Source: Trogon surrucura
Taxonomy: Eukaryota > Chordata > Aves > Trogoniformes > Trogonidae
Reading direction: 5' to 3'
Assembly: GCA_020746105.1 (NCBI GenBank)
Contig: CM036628.1
Coordinates: 5,900,001 to 5,964,000 of the forward strand
DNA: 64,000 nucleotides
Shown: positions 24,691-38,660 of the stretch, one piece after another
How positions within the stretch are numbered: the stretch's first letter is position 1
How the letters are laid out: each line of letters begins with the position of its first letter
Position numbers and translations under genes: made by a program
The notes under the pieces: generated by a model
The model's input: the letters and a program-made list of their open reading frames with translations, nothing else
The model's database searches: none
What the model was told of the DNA's origin: nothing

Positions 24691-26513
24691 ATACCATAAA
24701 CACATTTTGATGATGCTAAAAAAATAATAATCTGTAATTTCACTGACTACAAGGAATCCACATGGGAAGCAGAGGTCTGCTGCTGTTCAGGGAAGTTCTG
24801 CCTCTTTCTAGTTTTGCATTTTAATCAGCAGATCAAGTAACTAAACGTTCCCTCACCTCTAGTACTTAAGCTCACAATTACAGTCTCTGCTCATTTGAAT
24901 GTCTAGTCAAAAGTGAATTACCTTTTCCTCAACCTGTGCTGCAACCATTTTGCCTGTTACAAAGATCTATGGCTTAAACAAACGTGCATCCTTTTCTCAA
25001 CATTTTCAAGGGCTGCAAACAATCTGTTTCAGCTGTGTCACTGCAAGGTAATCCCCCAAAAGTATGTTGGTCCTGAAAAGCATTGTGATAAAAAAAGCCT
25101 TTAAACATCCCGACATCATGGCAACAGATTCTACCATTACCACCCCAGGAACATCTGAACACTGTTTCTTGAAACGAATAGCGAAGATTTTAAAAGTAAT
25201 ACGACACAGTAAGATAGAGGAAAATTATGCTCTTTTCACATCACGTTCATTTCTAAGAATATTTTTGATTTTCCTGTTTGGCTTAGATTACGTTACCTAC
25301 CCAGAAATTCCTTGTAATACTCATTCCAGCTCCTCATTTAGGATGAACATACTAGGCAGTGCTATTCTCATTTGTACTATTAACTTTTTTTGTTGGTTTT
25401 TTTTTTTCTTCATTTCTGCAGATCTAAAGAGCATAAAATTGTTTAGGAAAGATCAAACTTCAGAATAACATTGAGATTTCCAACCTTTAGAACTCTGTCC
25501 TCATCACATCCAAATACTAGCACTCACATAACCAAACCGATCCGATCAAAACCAAACAGAAAAACCCAGCCATTGCCACCTACCTGGTAACTGCAAAACA
25601 TCCCCTGCAGATGAGCCAAGGATGTATGAGAGGTCAGCAGAGCCCACATGGCATCTTGTAAAAACATCTAGCAACTCACACCCCAGCCCAGGAAACAGCC
25701 AGAAAACGCTACGGCCACCTCTGGGATGACAAAGCAGAAAAGCTTTCTGATGACCATGTGGAATTAATTAAGTCAACCCACCCTAAGCAAACAGCAGGAA
25801 GGTTAAGCAGCAGCAGTCTCCTGTTTCTCTGGAGGGTCAGGTGTAAATCAGCAGGAGGTTCAACTCAACCATAAGAACTGGTGAACTACAAATGAAGATT
25901 TGTGTGAAAGCATCAAGAGAAATAACAGAGCAAGGGTTAAGAGATTATCAGATGCACTGCTGTCAATCATGTGGGTTGTAACAGGAGGATCTCAGTGAGC
26001 TGACAGCTGTTAAAAGAGAGATTATAGCCCTAAAGATACCTCAAATTAGGAATCAAAGACAAAGGTTGCCTTTTGTCTGGTGCACACATCTCTCATAGTA
26101 GAGAGCAATTTTTTTGCTAGAGATTTCTACACTAAACTACATAATGTTATCTAGTTACTTTAGGCATTTCTGTGCCGAGAAGACTATAAAGCAGTCCAGA
26201 ATTATATGAAACACAAACCGATAATCCTAAATAAAACACAGAAAAATATTTCACACAAGTTACCCAGAATTTGAAAAATCATTACTTTTTTTAATAGTAT
26301 AAGTTCTCTGTACGGTCTTCATTTTCAAATTCTCTTGACAATAAAGTAGTGCAGCAATTACAGAAAGTCAATTAACATTAACACGTCTTGAACAGAATTC
26401 CAAAAAGGGCCAGATTCAGTGTGGCAAAAACTGTTTAGTAGAAAAATTTTCATACAAAGGAAAGACAATGACAGCTTTCTTCAGCTCACGACTTAGCTCA
26501 TTCTTCTACTGCA

Positions 26514-26585
26514 CATAGAATCGTACAATCATGGAATCATAGAATGTGTTGGGCTGGAGGGGAACTTTACCAGCACATGTTCAAA
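26514..26585 (-). mobile_element. CR1 LINE 3' end with four octamer units
   Basis: This is the minus-strand CR1 terminus. Four consecutive 8-bp units occupy 26514-26521, 26522-26529, 26530-26537 and 26538-26545, written on the plus strand as CATAGAAT or one- to three-base variants. They are followed by a diverged copy of the CR1 terminal segment (TTGGGCTGGAGGGGAACTTT, 26549-26568). No coding part remains, so this is a dead, strongly 5'-truncated copy. The long octamer array is the clearest CR1 tail in the window. Confidence 0.85.
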
Positions 26586-26660
26586 TTAACATATTTATTA
26601 GCTGTTCTTTTACGAATCCTAAAAATTCACCCTCTGATTCTCCATGATATATATGATACA

Positions 26661-26699
26661 GATATATAGATATAGATATAGATATAGATATAGATATAG
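26661..26699. repeat. (GATATA)n hexanucleotide microsatellite
   Basis: Five perfect GATATA units occupy 26669-26698, preceded by one variant unit from 26661. It lies about 75 bp past the CR1 remnant and probably varies in length between individuals. Confidence 0.92.
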
Positions 26700-26956
26700 T
26701 GTTTGTTTGGGGTTTTTTTCTCTTTTAACGTGACTTAAAATTGATTAGATTGCCACCTGGCAGAAGAGGTGGTAGCACCATTCAGTCTCTAGCTTAGAAC
26801 GCACAGATCAAATTCTCAGCTGTTATAATTCATCACATGCTTTTTTATGTTACAGATTTTTATCGTGCACAGCTCAAACCTCGTATGTGAATAAAAGGTA
26901 CAACGAGGGTTTCTTATGGAAACACAAAACCACATGTGAACAAATGCAAGCAGATA

Positions 26957-27001
26957 ACCTCTAATTACATGTAGAGACAAAGTATTAATCAAATTAGAGG
27001 T
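26957..27001. repeat. Inverted repeat, 10-bp arms
   Basis: ACCTCTAATT at 26957-26966 is the exact reverse complement of 26992-27001, with 25 bases between the arms. The arms carry AATT/TAATT words that could equally be paired homeodomain-type sites; no function is shown. Confidence 0.8.
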
Positions 27002-29795
27002 AAGACTGTAAAAGAATATATTCCCCTGTCACGTCTCAGCAAGGCTCATTTATATCTTGTCTCATTACGAGACAGATCAACATTAGAACCAATGGACTAA
27101 TTTGCTTCTTTTTGCAGCTTCCCTATCCATCAAGCCTTAGGCTGTTTGTTTGTTTGTTCACTTGTTTTCTTGTTTTGATAGAATGGACACTCAGTTTGCC
27201 TTACACTCCCTTTACAGGGAAAGCAAGCAAGGGTAACATTCAGGTAATTCTCTCTAATTAAGTCATGTCATGAGAGTCTAATGGCGCGAATGCTCATCAG
27301 GAACACTCATTCTGATATGCCAGCTACCAGCAAATTATGAGTTGCCAAACATAATCAAGAGAATGAATTACAAGAGCTATCAGCAGCGTCAAGCTGGATA
27401 AGGAAATGTATGCTCATTACACAGCCATACTTGAGAGAGTCACAGCACAGTAAAGTGCAGCAGGCTGTAATTAATAAAAGATGTGGAAATATCAAACAAG
27501 TTTAGAATTTCAAATAAAAACAGACAGTCAAACTATTCATCCTGATTGTATTTTCCAGATTTTTAAATAATCGTATGTTATTTACATATCTTGTTCATTA
27601 CTCCACTATCTGGAGTACTAAATATAAAAGTTCAGGCTGCCGAACATCTCTGGTATTAATAGCTTTTGCTTAGAAGATGAATACTTCTAGTTTTTGCTAG
27701 AAAGCATCCTCCTCAAACATACTGGAAAATAATCCAAAAAAAGAGCTACTTTGGATAATGGAAGAACTGGGGACAAAAAAAATACAGGAATTTTCCTCTG
27801 CAGAGTTTTCCTGAAATATTACCAAAATGTACTGATATCTGTAAGAAGTTAAGGTCTTTCATCCTTCAGCAAGACACTTTCTGTTGAGAGCATTTTCACA
27901 TTGGATCCATCTCACGCAAACAGCATCAGCAGATAATCAACTACATGTGTAGAACAATCAAAAGAAAATTAAATTCAAGCCCAGGGACTGAATTTTTTTT
28001 ACTCAGCAAATAAACTTTAGGCACCTTGTCACAATAGCACGAACTTGGTGCAGATATTCAATTAATGTAAGCACTGAGATTCACAAAGGTTAATGCATTG
28101 ATCAAAGAATTATCTGTATCAGCCAGCTGGGAACGGCCAGGTAGGAATCTGCCAATCCCTCTCCCTGTAACCGATTCTCTGTGCGATGCAATCTAGTTAT
28201 TACACCAGTGAGAATTACTGAATACCCCAGTGGTTAGAGTCCTTACCAGAGAGACATCAGTTCCAGGCTCTAGTCACAGATTTGTAGAAATATTTAAATA
28301 TTTCGAAAGAAACTGAGGTATTCCCTCTCTTAGGAAGGGCCTCAAATCAACAGGCTAAAGGCGCAATTCTCACTCAATGTCAACAATGATTTAATTATCC
28401 CAAGAACGAGAAAGGCTTCAAAAAGAAGGATTTAAAGGCTCCCACTGCAGAATACTTCCACCCCACAGGGCACCTTTATCTACATTTATCTCTACCTCTA
28501 CCCATGGTTCCATAGGAATGCTTTAATCCAAATAAAATGGAATGGTAACTCTTCATTCCTCGGTATTTTGCAGAGTATTGGGAATGTTCAGTGGCTCAGC
28601 ACCAAGTGATCTGTAAGTTAGCTAACGCAGAGCTTGCACCCACGCTGTCAAAAGACTGTGCTTAGCTAGTACATCCATCTGGAATTTTGGAGATGAGCTG
28701 GGTATTCAGCCGATAAATACCATTAAATGGCTGGTAATTCTGTGCATGCCCAGGACTGGCCTCACTGAATATTTAAGTAACAAGAAATTTCTTTAGGGGA
28801 AATCTAAGTGGTTGGAGCTAATGGCAGCTGAGCACAGATTTCTGCAGGTTTGCATTTGGGGTTTAAGAGGCTGAAGTAGCAAGTACGAACCCTTTGCTGG
28901 TCTACACCTTGCCCTGCTTCCCTCCTGGATTAGATCCCAAGCCAGAGGAGCACCAAAGGACAAAAGATGGGAGCATGTGACAAGACAGGGGACATGGAAT
29001 CAGGCAGATGACAGAAAGATCATGAGAGACCTGGTCTGACACAGGAGGCAGTGCTCCAAATCCATCAGCTCTCTAATCCTCAGCCCCTGGATACAGCTCA
29101 GGCAGGGACTGGCACTGAAATGCAATCCCAAACGCAATGGAGAGAGGCTCCAAGTTTCTCCCAGGTCCGGCTGCACACACTGTGATAAGATTGAGGTATT
29201 TCTGTCCCTTTCCAAATGCTACTGCACTGCTCAGTTATTTCTGGTCTAATAATTCATCAGACTTGACAGGTAATCAATCAGACAAACAGTAAAAACAAAA
29301 TGCAAAAAAAGCTGAAAGCATCCACCAAACCTCCAATTTCCCAAGATTTTCCAAACCGTTCTCATTCTAATTCATAGTCAGTTATTACTGAATGTGAAAT
29401 ACTCCAGTGAGCCGAAAGATTCCCCATTACCAGCTGTGATACCTTTAACACCCATCCTTCCACGTGACAGGCTTGTAGCATTGCTTAATTCTCATGTTCC
29501 CCTGCCCCACTTCTGCAGTGTTTTACTATGGGGGCCCTCAACAACTCATGGCAGGAAGAAAATTGTTGTCATTGCTCCAAGTCACTCACATTCGTACTTC
29601 TCTTAATGCAATCTTGGAAATACATAGTATGAAGATAAAACTGGAAGTAGTAGGACGAAAAATAACTGGCAAAAATATGACTTCTGTGAGTACTACAAAG
29701 CGAATAGTAGAAATGCAGTGTTTTGGAATAATAGAACATTATCCAAGGCAGGAAATCTAGGAAATAATGAAGAAATTTCTGAGGTTTTTTTCTTC

Positions 29796-29815
29796 TTTTT
29801 TTTTTTTTTTTTTTT
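29796..29815. repeat. Poly(T) tract, T20
   Basis: A run of 20 T next to a CTTCTT stretch. On the minus strand this is an A-run, but no retrocopy body is recognisable beside it. Confidence 0.9.
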
Positions 29816-32800
29816 AATGTCCCGTTAAATTCCATCCCTCACCAAAAACTCAGAACAAAAACTGCAAGCCTGAGCTAGCAGCACGAACATCTTTATGGTT
29901 AATACAATGACAGGAACTTCTGATTTTAAGTAAGTGCAACAGGCCAAACAAATCAGAAGCCAAAATGTGCCTCCACTGAAAATAAAGGAAGACCAGATAA
30001 CTACTGCAGATATACCTGCAATTAAAGCTAAATTTATCTCAAGTCAGCCCTGGTGAATCCCAGGACTGTTGTCCTTGTCATACATGCATCTGGGAGAAAG
30101 AATCACAGCTAAATGACAGCTCAAATATATATGCTTACTTCATTAGTTTTGATGGCTGCTTTCATTCCTCAGCCATCAGTCTACATTGTTCAGAATGTTT
30201 CATTATAAAACTATGCTGAATGAAGAAATGGAATAACTACTTCAAAAGAATCTGGATCAGGATTTAAATCAGATTATGCACTAGACTTAAGGTTAAAACT
30301 GCATTAGCATCTTTCCAGTCCCACAAGTACAGATAAGGCTTGTCATTACAATCACACCCTGCAATTTGTAATGCCTTATTTTCACTTCTGTGACACTGAT
30401 AAAGAATCATTGGAGGTATACCAGCATCACAAAAATTGTCATCATAGAAAGTACAAAAACCCATCAATGATTTCATCTACAGGTGGGAAACTAATTCAAA
30501 TTGCATAGTTTGTCATCCAAGAAACTCAGCTTTAGATGAACATTCTCTGAAAATTTTAAACAGGATCTTATTTTTAAATTGAATTACTACCTTCCATCTC
30601 CAAACAAAAAAAAAAGAGGCCTGAAAAAATTTCTTCTCTACCCTACAATTCTTTACTTATTTTTCTGGTGTAGAGATGAAATCTCTTCTATAGTAAAGAT
30701 GAGCAAAGCCTGTGAATTTCCTGTGTACAAACTTCATGGTCACACACTCACCTCACTAGGGATTGCTGATATCCTATTACCGTGGTCTTTTGAATAGCGA
30801 AAAAGATACTGATTTCGGGAAACCATCTGTTTTCCTATGATAAACCTCTTTTCCTCCATGGAGCTGGAAATCGAAAACTTAACTCTGGTAAATTATTTTT
30901 AAAATACTGCAGTAGTAAGTGATATAAGGGTTGCAATTCCTTTAGGTTTCATTATTTCATTTAGGTTCCTGCTTAACATTTTAGCTGGTTTGCTCTTAAG
31001 CAAAAAGAAGTGGGAAATTAAGTATATTTCCAACGTTGAGTATCTCCCAGCAATTCCAGAGTAGAACTGTTAATGCATCCGCATATCACTGAGTGCCACA
31101 AACTTTTCTGAAGCTGTGGGCGTAGCTTTTTCTGCACTTAAAAGGAGTATATTTTAAAGGAAAGGAGTCACTCCAAGACAAAGTTCACCTAGTTAAAGTA
31201 TCTTAATGAAAAAAAACCCCACCACACAGAATTTCTGGTGTTATTCTAAGCCAAATCAAACAACTTTTGGCCAGCTATGGAGATGCTGTTTTCAAACCGA
31301 ACCTGCAATTCTGTACCTTTATCTATTACTCATATTTTCTGCAGCTAAACCTGAATCATTTCACTTACTAGGAAAATAGAGCTCCTGGAGAAGAGGTGAT
31401 CACATAAGAATGCCTTGAGAGAATAACTGAAAACCAAGGGCACCTTAGGTAGAGAAGGCAGAATGGAGTTACCTGAATTGAAAAATTAGTGTGGGACTGA
31501 GATTTTTTGTTATAGCTGAAGATAAGCATATTCAGTTATTTCAGAGTATCTAAATTCTCTCTGGTTTACTGTTCAATCAGAAGTAAAATGTTTTTCCTCA
31601 TAACTCTTTTGTAATTTGCTATCCCCAGACAGGTGATGGGAGAAGAATTTCTAGTTTTATTTACATATTTTACAGCTTTTCTGAATGCCATAGACTTTAT
31701 TCTATTTCATTACTATCACCAAGAAATAAATCTTTCCAGTGAAAAATTTACTGTTTTGATTGAAGCAGAATCAATGTGAATACAGTCTGTAAATAAAACT
31801 GTTAAAGTGTAGTTGCACGACTGTATTCGAAAAAATGCAAATGTAAGTAAAAGCTACAAAAAAAAGTCATAAAGGTCAGGAAGCTGATGATTAAACACCC
31901 CTATAAAGGAGTTTGTGGTGGGAATACTACTTAAACACATCTGAATGGCAACGGTTGCATTTATCGCACTTGCTGTTTGTGGATAAATCTCAACTTTTAC
32001 ATGCATCTGTTTTATGAATATTTCTAAAAGGTGCCCAACCTTCTAATCTCTTATTGCGCACATCTTTTGTTATCAGGGTACCACGCCATCAGTATAGGTT
32101 GATTAAAATGCAACAACTTGAAAAATTTACCGATGCAGAAACCGTGTTTAATTTTCTTCTTTAAAAAAATAATTGAAAAAACCCCATAACATTTCTACTA
32201 AAACACACAGCAACTCCTCCAGTACGTGTTAAGCATTTCCAGAGCACTACATTCTTGAAAAAACAATAGTTCCTTGGACGTGCACAAAAGCACATAAAAA
32301 CCAAACAAACAGCAGAAGTCTTTGACTAGTGGGGAACACCAGGAGCAAAGCAAGACCTTGTTCACAGGCTTTCTTTACTCCAAGCAGCCTCGCTAAATCC
32401 AACTGAATCTATCTCTGCCGCTGTAGATAATTTGCCCAGCCCATAGGTGGTTCAATACCTACAGTGCCTGTAATGGACGTGCACTGAATTCTTGTGCAAC
32501 TCTACTGCACTGTGAGAAACCACAAATATTTGAGAACGGTAACTGAGCGGGCTGTACCCTAGGGATGGCTCAGAGCACTCGTGTTTGGTAGATTTATGTA
32601 CACAGAAAATAACCCACAATCGGTAAACTCTGAAATCAGCAATGACGTGTTTCCCCAAGACGTGGTGGGGTTGGTTTTGAGGGGGGTGTTGTTTGCTTGG
32701 TTGTCTTTTCTTAGGGTTTTTATTTTTATTCATCCTCAAATGTACGCAGCTACCTGGATTACGCATTTTTCCTTTGGTAGCTCTGCAAAGATACCTCCCC

Positions 32801-34142
32801 TTGAGAGCAGTAAGATGCATTGAGCAGGGATTCAGTAAGTGTTTTCTATGTTCCTTCCACTCCTCCTGTCTGTCATGTTATGACAAGAACCATTTAATTA
32901 GAAGTGTGTGTGCTTCAGTAATTGGTTTAAGTGTTTCAACTTTTGAGTTTGCAGGGATTAGAGTCTTAGGCAAAGCAAACAACCTTTTCCAGTTTGTAAC
33001 CATTTTGCATCCATCTTCTTCATGCTGCTTTGCAAGTCATTTTAAGAAGTTATTTCTCCAGACACACATAATTCGGTAAGAATTTCTCAGCTGGCAGGCA
33101 GAGAAATTAGGTGTCCCAGTTTAATTCTAATGGGAAATTATAGTCTACTTATTTAATGTTCCTTATCTAGTGCACGTTATCCTGCAGAAACTACAGTATT
33201 ACTCCCCCTTTCTCATGATCACTGGGGCTGTCATTTGGTATTAAACAGCTCTTCTTGTACATCTCAAAAAATCCATCTAACTTCCAGTAGAAAATAGCTA
33301 GCAAAAAAAGCACACTAACAACCTGCAGGACTACCTACACTTAGCATGGGCTTTGCTTACTACTAAGCTGATTACTTACTACTTTGCTTACTTTCTATGA
33401 TTTGGGAGATGCAAAGGTGCTAAAAGGTGGAATTACCAAAGGATGCTCCCCGTTAAAATGTCTTTGATACAAGGTCAGGTTTCTCATTTTAACAAATCAG
33501 CACAGGAACTGTTGTAAAGCCTTGTAAAGGCTGGTTATTGATATGAATTTAGTTTCACGATTCCTTTGTCCTTCACAAATATGTTCTGAAAGAACAAAAA
33601 AATGTATGGTTGGTCAACATCCTTCATTTTCAAAGGCATTCTTATCCATCAGCACTGGTAAAACTGCTTCCTCATATACTTATCAAAACATAGAAGATCC
33701 AAGTAATTTCTGTGAACAAAATTCCATTTATTTCTCCTCATTATTTGAGAATACTTCTCAAATACCTAAGATACCTTCTTAGACAATATAATGTCTGACA
33801 TTTCCTTTCTTGCACTGTCTTTCAGTTCTGCATTGAAGAGATGTGTTTGGATAACATACCTTGACATTAACCTCTGATAGGCAATTTATTAAATGTGTTT
33901 GCTAAGAAGGTTTGCTCTGAAGCAATAATTGCAATTGTGTGTTACTGTCTGTCTTATTTTCATATTTAGCAAATGAGATTAGAATGAAGAGCATTAGAAT
34001 ACATTAATTATTTTTCTTGTCCTAGTCAAGACATCTTTACCACTCTGGGCTTCTGCAAACTTTCCATCAGTCTAAGTTCATTAAAATGCATCCGTGTGTC
34101 TTTATGTGTGGCTCCAGTGGCAAACAAAGTTCCTCAGAAATT

Positions 34143-34180
34143 TGGAGTCTCCTTCTCTGAAATCTGGAGTCTCCTTCTCT
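34143..34180 (+). repeat. Tandem duplication, 21-bp period
   Basis: The 17-base word TGGAGTCTCCTTCTCTG occurs at 34143-34159 and again at 34164-34180. The same word resembles part of CR1 ORF2 in some subfamilies, but the flanks do not continue the match, so it is called only a tandem duplication. Confidence 0.8.
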
Positions 34181-37100
34181 GGAGAACTGGGAAAGTTCTG
34201 CTCTCACACTGGTGACTGATATATTCATTGCATTAATGATGGCTCAAGCATTTAATCAGGAAAAAAAAAAAAAAGTACAGAATCTGTAACAACAGGATTG
34301 CACAGATAGAACTCAAATCATAGCTAAGATCAGGACATCATCATCCAAGTCCATGATGAGATCTCAACGTGATTTGATAAAAGCATGTCTCTATGCTGAT
34401 AACCAAAAAACCCAGAGATTCAGATTGCAACACAGTTTGTAAAATATGTGGGGAACTCTTCAGGAACTACTTCAGAACCTGATGGTAATGCTTTTTTTTT
34501 CAGCATAATCAGGAACATTTTGAATAGTAAGTACCTCTGAATCCTAATACTGAAGAATAAATAGTACACATGACTCCTTGGTATCCTGTCTCGGTGCAGA
34601 AAGCAATCTCATTTGCTATTAAAAAAAAAGGTTTGGAATCAGCATCTAAGAGCCTTGATTTATCTAACCATCCTGAAAGTGAGTAACATCAGGCTAAGCG
34701 TGGTGCCAATTAAGTTACTGCCAGCGTAGTAAAGCAAGTGTTGACAATGTAATATGTCACCTGCAGAAGCATCAGGCAAATGGCAACTGAGTCCCAGACA
34801 TCGTTTCCTCTCCAAATAATAAACCACCACGAGATTACATCAGGTACAGGAAAGCAAGAACAGTCAAATGAACCATGAACTGCTGTTGATGGGAGTTTTT
34901 TGAGTGATACAAGATAACGCCAAGAGAAAAAAAAAAAGCAAAACAACATACTTTAACTAGACTCCTCTAAATTAGGAGTTTTGTGATTCATAGCTATGCC
35001 ATAAAAAGAAAGCTAAATGGCAAAAATCCCCCCCCACAAAAAAAAACAGTATCCTCTCTTCAGTGTTTATTGCAGAGTAAAAGAGTTGGAAGTGACAATA
35101 TGCACTTTAATTTTAATCACAGTGCATTATGCTCACTTGAGAGAAATCCGAGAGTAGTTTTCCTTTGGTGTAAGCTCTGCAGTGAGGGACCACTGTATAA
35201 ACAATATTGAAGCACATGCAGAAGTAAAAGAAATTAGTAAAGGACAAAGCACACATTAGAAGATCTGGACAGGTCAAAACCACCACAGTCATTACATTAA
35301 ACATATCGCCACCAGGAGATTATTCTAAAAAGCTCTGAGGATTTTCAGGAATCCCTGGGAATCACAGGGAGTTTCTGTGAACTGGGACAAAACAAACCAG
35401 TCTACTTGGTTTGATCCTAGCAACCACCTTTTGCAAGAACGGTAAGAAATATGGGGGTCCTGACCCATCTTGCAATTCAAGGTATCTCAACTGTTACAAA
35501 GGGACATTTACATCACATACATCTGTGATACAACTTGATGTTTTAAATCCTCATTGGCAGTTCACAACAGAGGACAGAAAAGGATCTTTGGCGTGTCAAA
35601 CTAAATAAACCTGGTGTCAGATTCAGCTGTGCTGCGTCAAGTCGAGCAGCGTGCCTGCAAGGCCACAGAAGTGGCCACAGACTCGACAACCGCAATCTTA
35701 TCTTAGGAGAATTTACTGAGTACATACCATAAAGTTCCTGGTGGTCACGTCTGAGAATCACTGTCCTTGATCAAAGAAGTGCAACACGTAGCACACAGCA
35801 TCAGGAATGGACACCTTTGTATTGCACACCACACAGTGCACCAGCGTGAACAGCAGAAAGATTTTTATGGCTATGTGCTCACATCTTTCCATAAAAGAAT
35901 TTCAGCAACATCCATCCCAAATCCTCACTCAGAAACAAAGGGAATTTCTACACATGATTAAAATAAGTAATAAAAAGTCTGGTTTAATGGTGTGCATTTC
36001 CTCTCACAACAAAAGCAGAAGATAGAAACAAGGCCCATTTAATGTTACTTTTTACACAACTTTTTATTTCTTATAGACTTTGTAACTAAAATAATCTAAT
36101 TTCAGTTTGTTAGATGAAGCTACTGGCCAGCTTTACAAAATATTAGGTCACAAATAAAGAACCACTTTAAAAAATTACGACAAAAAAAGATGGATATGAA
36201 AAGTGGGCTAGGTAATAAATTATTTACAGTCTTCATAAACTATTAATAGTTTTGAATCATAAAAACCCTCAGTTGTTTATTTTTGCCAGGAAAAATATAT
36301 CTCAATTACTGTCTTAGGTAAAGGATCCAAATAAACTGAAAGTATTAAAAGACATACAGATTTGATATTCAGAATAGAAGTAAATATACTAACACACTTA
36401 CAGTTGAGATCAGAATCCAACTCTATATATTTAACCAAAAAAAAAGGAAAAAAAAGTTCCTTGCTTTTGGGGTCTTTCCTATCTTGAGGGGGTGACACAG
36501 TATCATCTACACACACATTCTGTTTAATAGTTAAAAAAAAACATGGGGTCCTTCAGTGCTATTCTAGACTTCAAAAACTCAAGTCAGATCTACAGCACAC
36601 CTAGATCAGCTGTATCTGGATTTTTGACAGAAGATTCAGCTGTCTAAACCAAAGTTTCTCATGCCTGAGACTCAGACACCTATGCGGGGTTAGCAGATAT
36701 TGGTAACTTGCAGGAGATCCACTTTCTGGCTTGGTTGAAGGCCCTGGAATATCTCAAGCCACGCTAAATACATTACAAATCCTGCCATAAAGGACCTATT
36801 TCACACTCTTGATAAAAGAGCTCCTTCCTAAGTGACCGCCTAACTCCTGCCCAGCTAGCATCATGAAGCTATCGGCACTTGCCTAGATGCAACTGGAATA
36901 TCAAGCGAGGTAAAACTGCAAATAAATCTTTCAAAAACCCCCTCCAGTATGAGTACTCAAAGCATCTACCTCTAAAATCACTAAAATTAATTTCATCCTT
37001 GGTTGCCTCTCAAATGTGTCCATAGCCACTACGGAGCAAAGCCACTAGAGCTGCACTTGGGGGGAGGTGGCACACTCAGACTCGCCCAGAGCGGAGCTGC

Positions 37101-37512
37101 TGGGCATGACGCTGCCGATACGATGCCCAGTCACCAACCAAAACCAGCGAGACTTGCGAGAAGAGCAGTGTATCTTCAGGATGGGACTCTAACATCTGGA
37201 TCTGCAGTGGAAAGAGATTTCTCCTCAGCCTAGACACCTGTGTTCAAGGGAGGAAAGAAGTTCAGCTATTTCCTCCGCTTAGTAGTTCCCACAGGCCGGC
37301 TCCAGGAGTATGCCATCCTTGTAGCGTACAAACTACTTGACTCCAAACTTTGGCATTTATTTCCAGGGAAGGAGAACTTGAAAACTGGATACTGCAGTGG
37401 TGATGTTGGCTTATCTTTGTGGTAAGGCATAAAAAACAACCTGTAACACATTCCCACTGGAGAATATACAATATTGACCAATATTCATGCAAAACAGAGA
37501 ATTCTACAGAAC

Positions 37513-37528
37513 ATAGAGAATTCTCTAT
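37513..37528. repeat. 16-bp perfect palindrome
   Basis: ATAGAGAATTCTCTAT is fully self-complementary. The word AGAGAATTCT also occurs just upstream, overlapping 37497-37506, so a local duplication may have generated it. Confidence 0.85.
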
Positions 37529-38660
37529 TCACATATCATTCCTTTGATTAGCATGATCTCAAGCACCAGAGGATACATGATTTAAAATGAACAATAACTC
37601 ATTTTGTATGACTGCAAATTTGGCTGAGACTCTCAGGATCAACGAGAGCAAAAAGTGTGAGTTTTGCAGAACTCGATCGAAGAAATTTGGCGAGGTATCT
37701 AAGACCACGACAGACTCATCCTATACGAGACCAACTCTCTAGCACTGCAGAGAGGATGCTCCTTCCCCATTCTACCAACAACCTTTCTCAGTCAAGGACA
37801 ACAACTATCCAATAACAGGTAGCAATAATTATTCATGGTGGTTCTCTCTCCGTACCAAGACTATTTTATTTTTCATGAGTACACTCACAGTCTCCTCTGC
37901 GCCAGGATCTTCCATTCTACAGCCCGTATTAGCTGGCCTGTTCTACGACTGCTTTGTATGCGCTGTGCCCTGTTTCCACTGATGTTCAGTCTTGCACTTT
38001 CATGTCTTCAGTGCATTTTCATCTGCTATTCTTCAAAAGCCATTAAGAACAGATGGTACCCTCGTATGAATGTTCATTCAATCTGCCATGATGGTGTCTG
38101 CTTAGTACTGGACAAATTGTTTTGCTAGCAAAGTTTTTGGTTTGACATTGGCAGTCACATTAATTTGGTTGCCGAGCTTTCACAATGCATTTTGTTAATG
38201 CCTTTTTTCAAGCATTTTTTTTCAGCATCGCTAAATAACTCCACATTTCAGGGATTACACATACCCCTTGCCCTTTAGCCTGTCAGTCAGGATTTCCTAT
38301 TGCTCTACCCTGCATACAGTATTGTTTAAAAAAATTTTCTAGGATACTGAGAATTAAATCATATGTTGATCGATTCAAAAATAGACAGGCTTAAGATTTT
38401 GCTTTCAGTCAATGATTTAGCTCCTTTGGAACCTAAGAATCAGAATTCTTATGATAATTTTTTAAAAAGCTAAATAATGCAGCTAACTCAAAACAAAAAG
38501 ATTACACCATCCAGTAAACACAAGCCAACTTCACCTTCCAATATTTCAGCAAATGATCTGAGGTAAGGCCTGAGTCACTAAAAGTTGCATTTGTTCATAA
38601 TTCATGGGTAGATGCAAAGGGACAAGTACTTGTTTGGCCTGCATGCCCGTACTACACGTT

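Larger units (their letters stand above)
18116..26513. other. AT-rich unannotated DNA, no gene seen
   Basis: No recognisable gene. The longest open frames are 134 codons (25064-25468 plus) and 117 codons (23700-24053 plus). Neither has a recognisable domain, and the latter contains no splice context that would make it convincing. Simple tracts include T11A16 at 22056, A14 at 23077 and an A/G tract at 24661-24690. Confidence 0.6.
26700..34142. other. AT-rich unannotated DNA, no gene seen
   Basis: No gene recognised. Open frames are at most 128 codons (32693-33079 plus) with no family resemblance. A 20-base T run sits at 29796-29815. Two segments (about 27236-27500 and 33870-34110) have dense TAAT-type words and little simple repeat, and are treated as findings rather than features. 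Confidence 0.6.

Noticed and set aside
34143..34190. CR1 ORF2 fragment
   Set aside because: The duplicated 17-mer resembles CR1, but the flanks on both sides do not continue the match.
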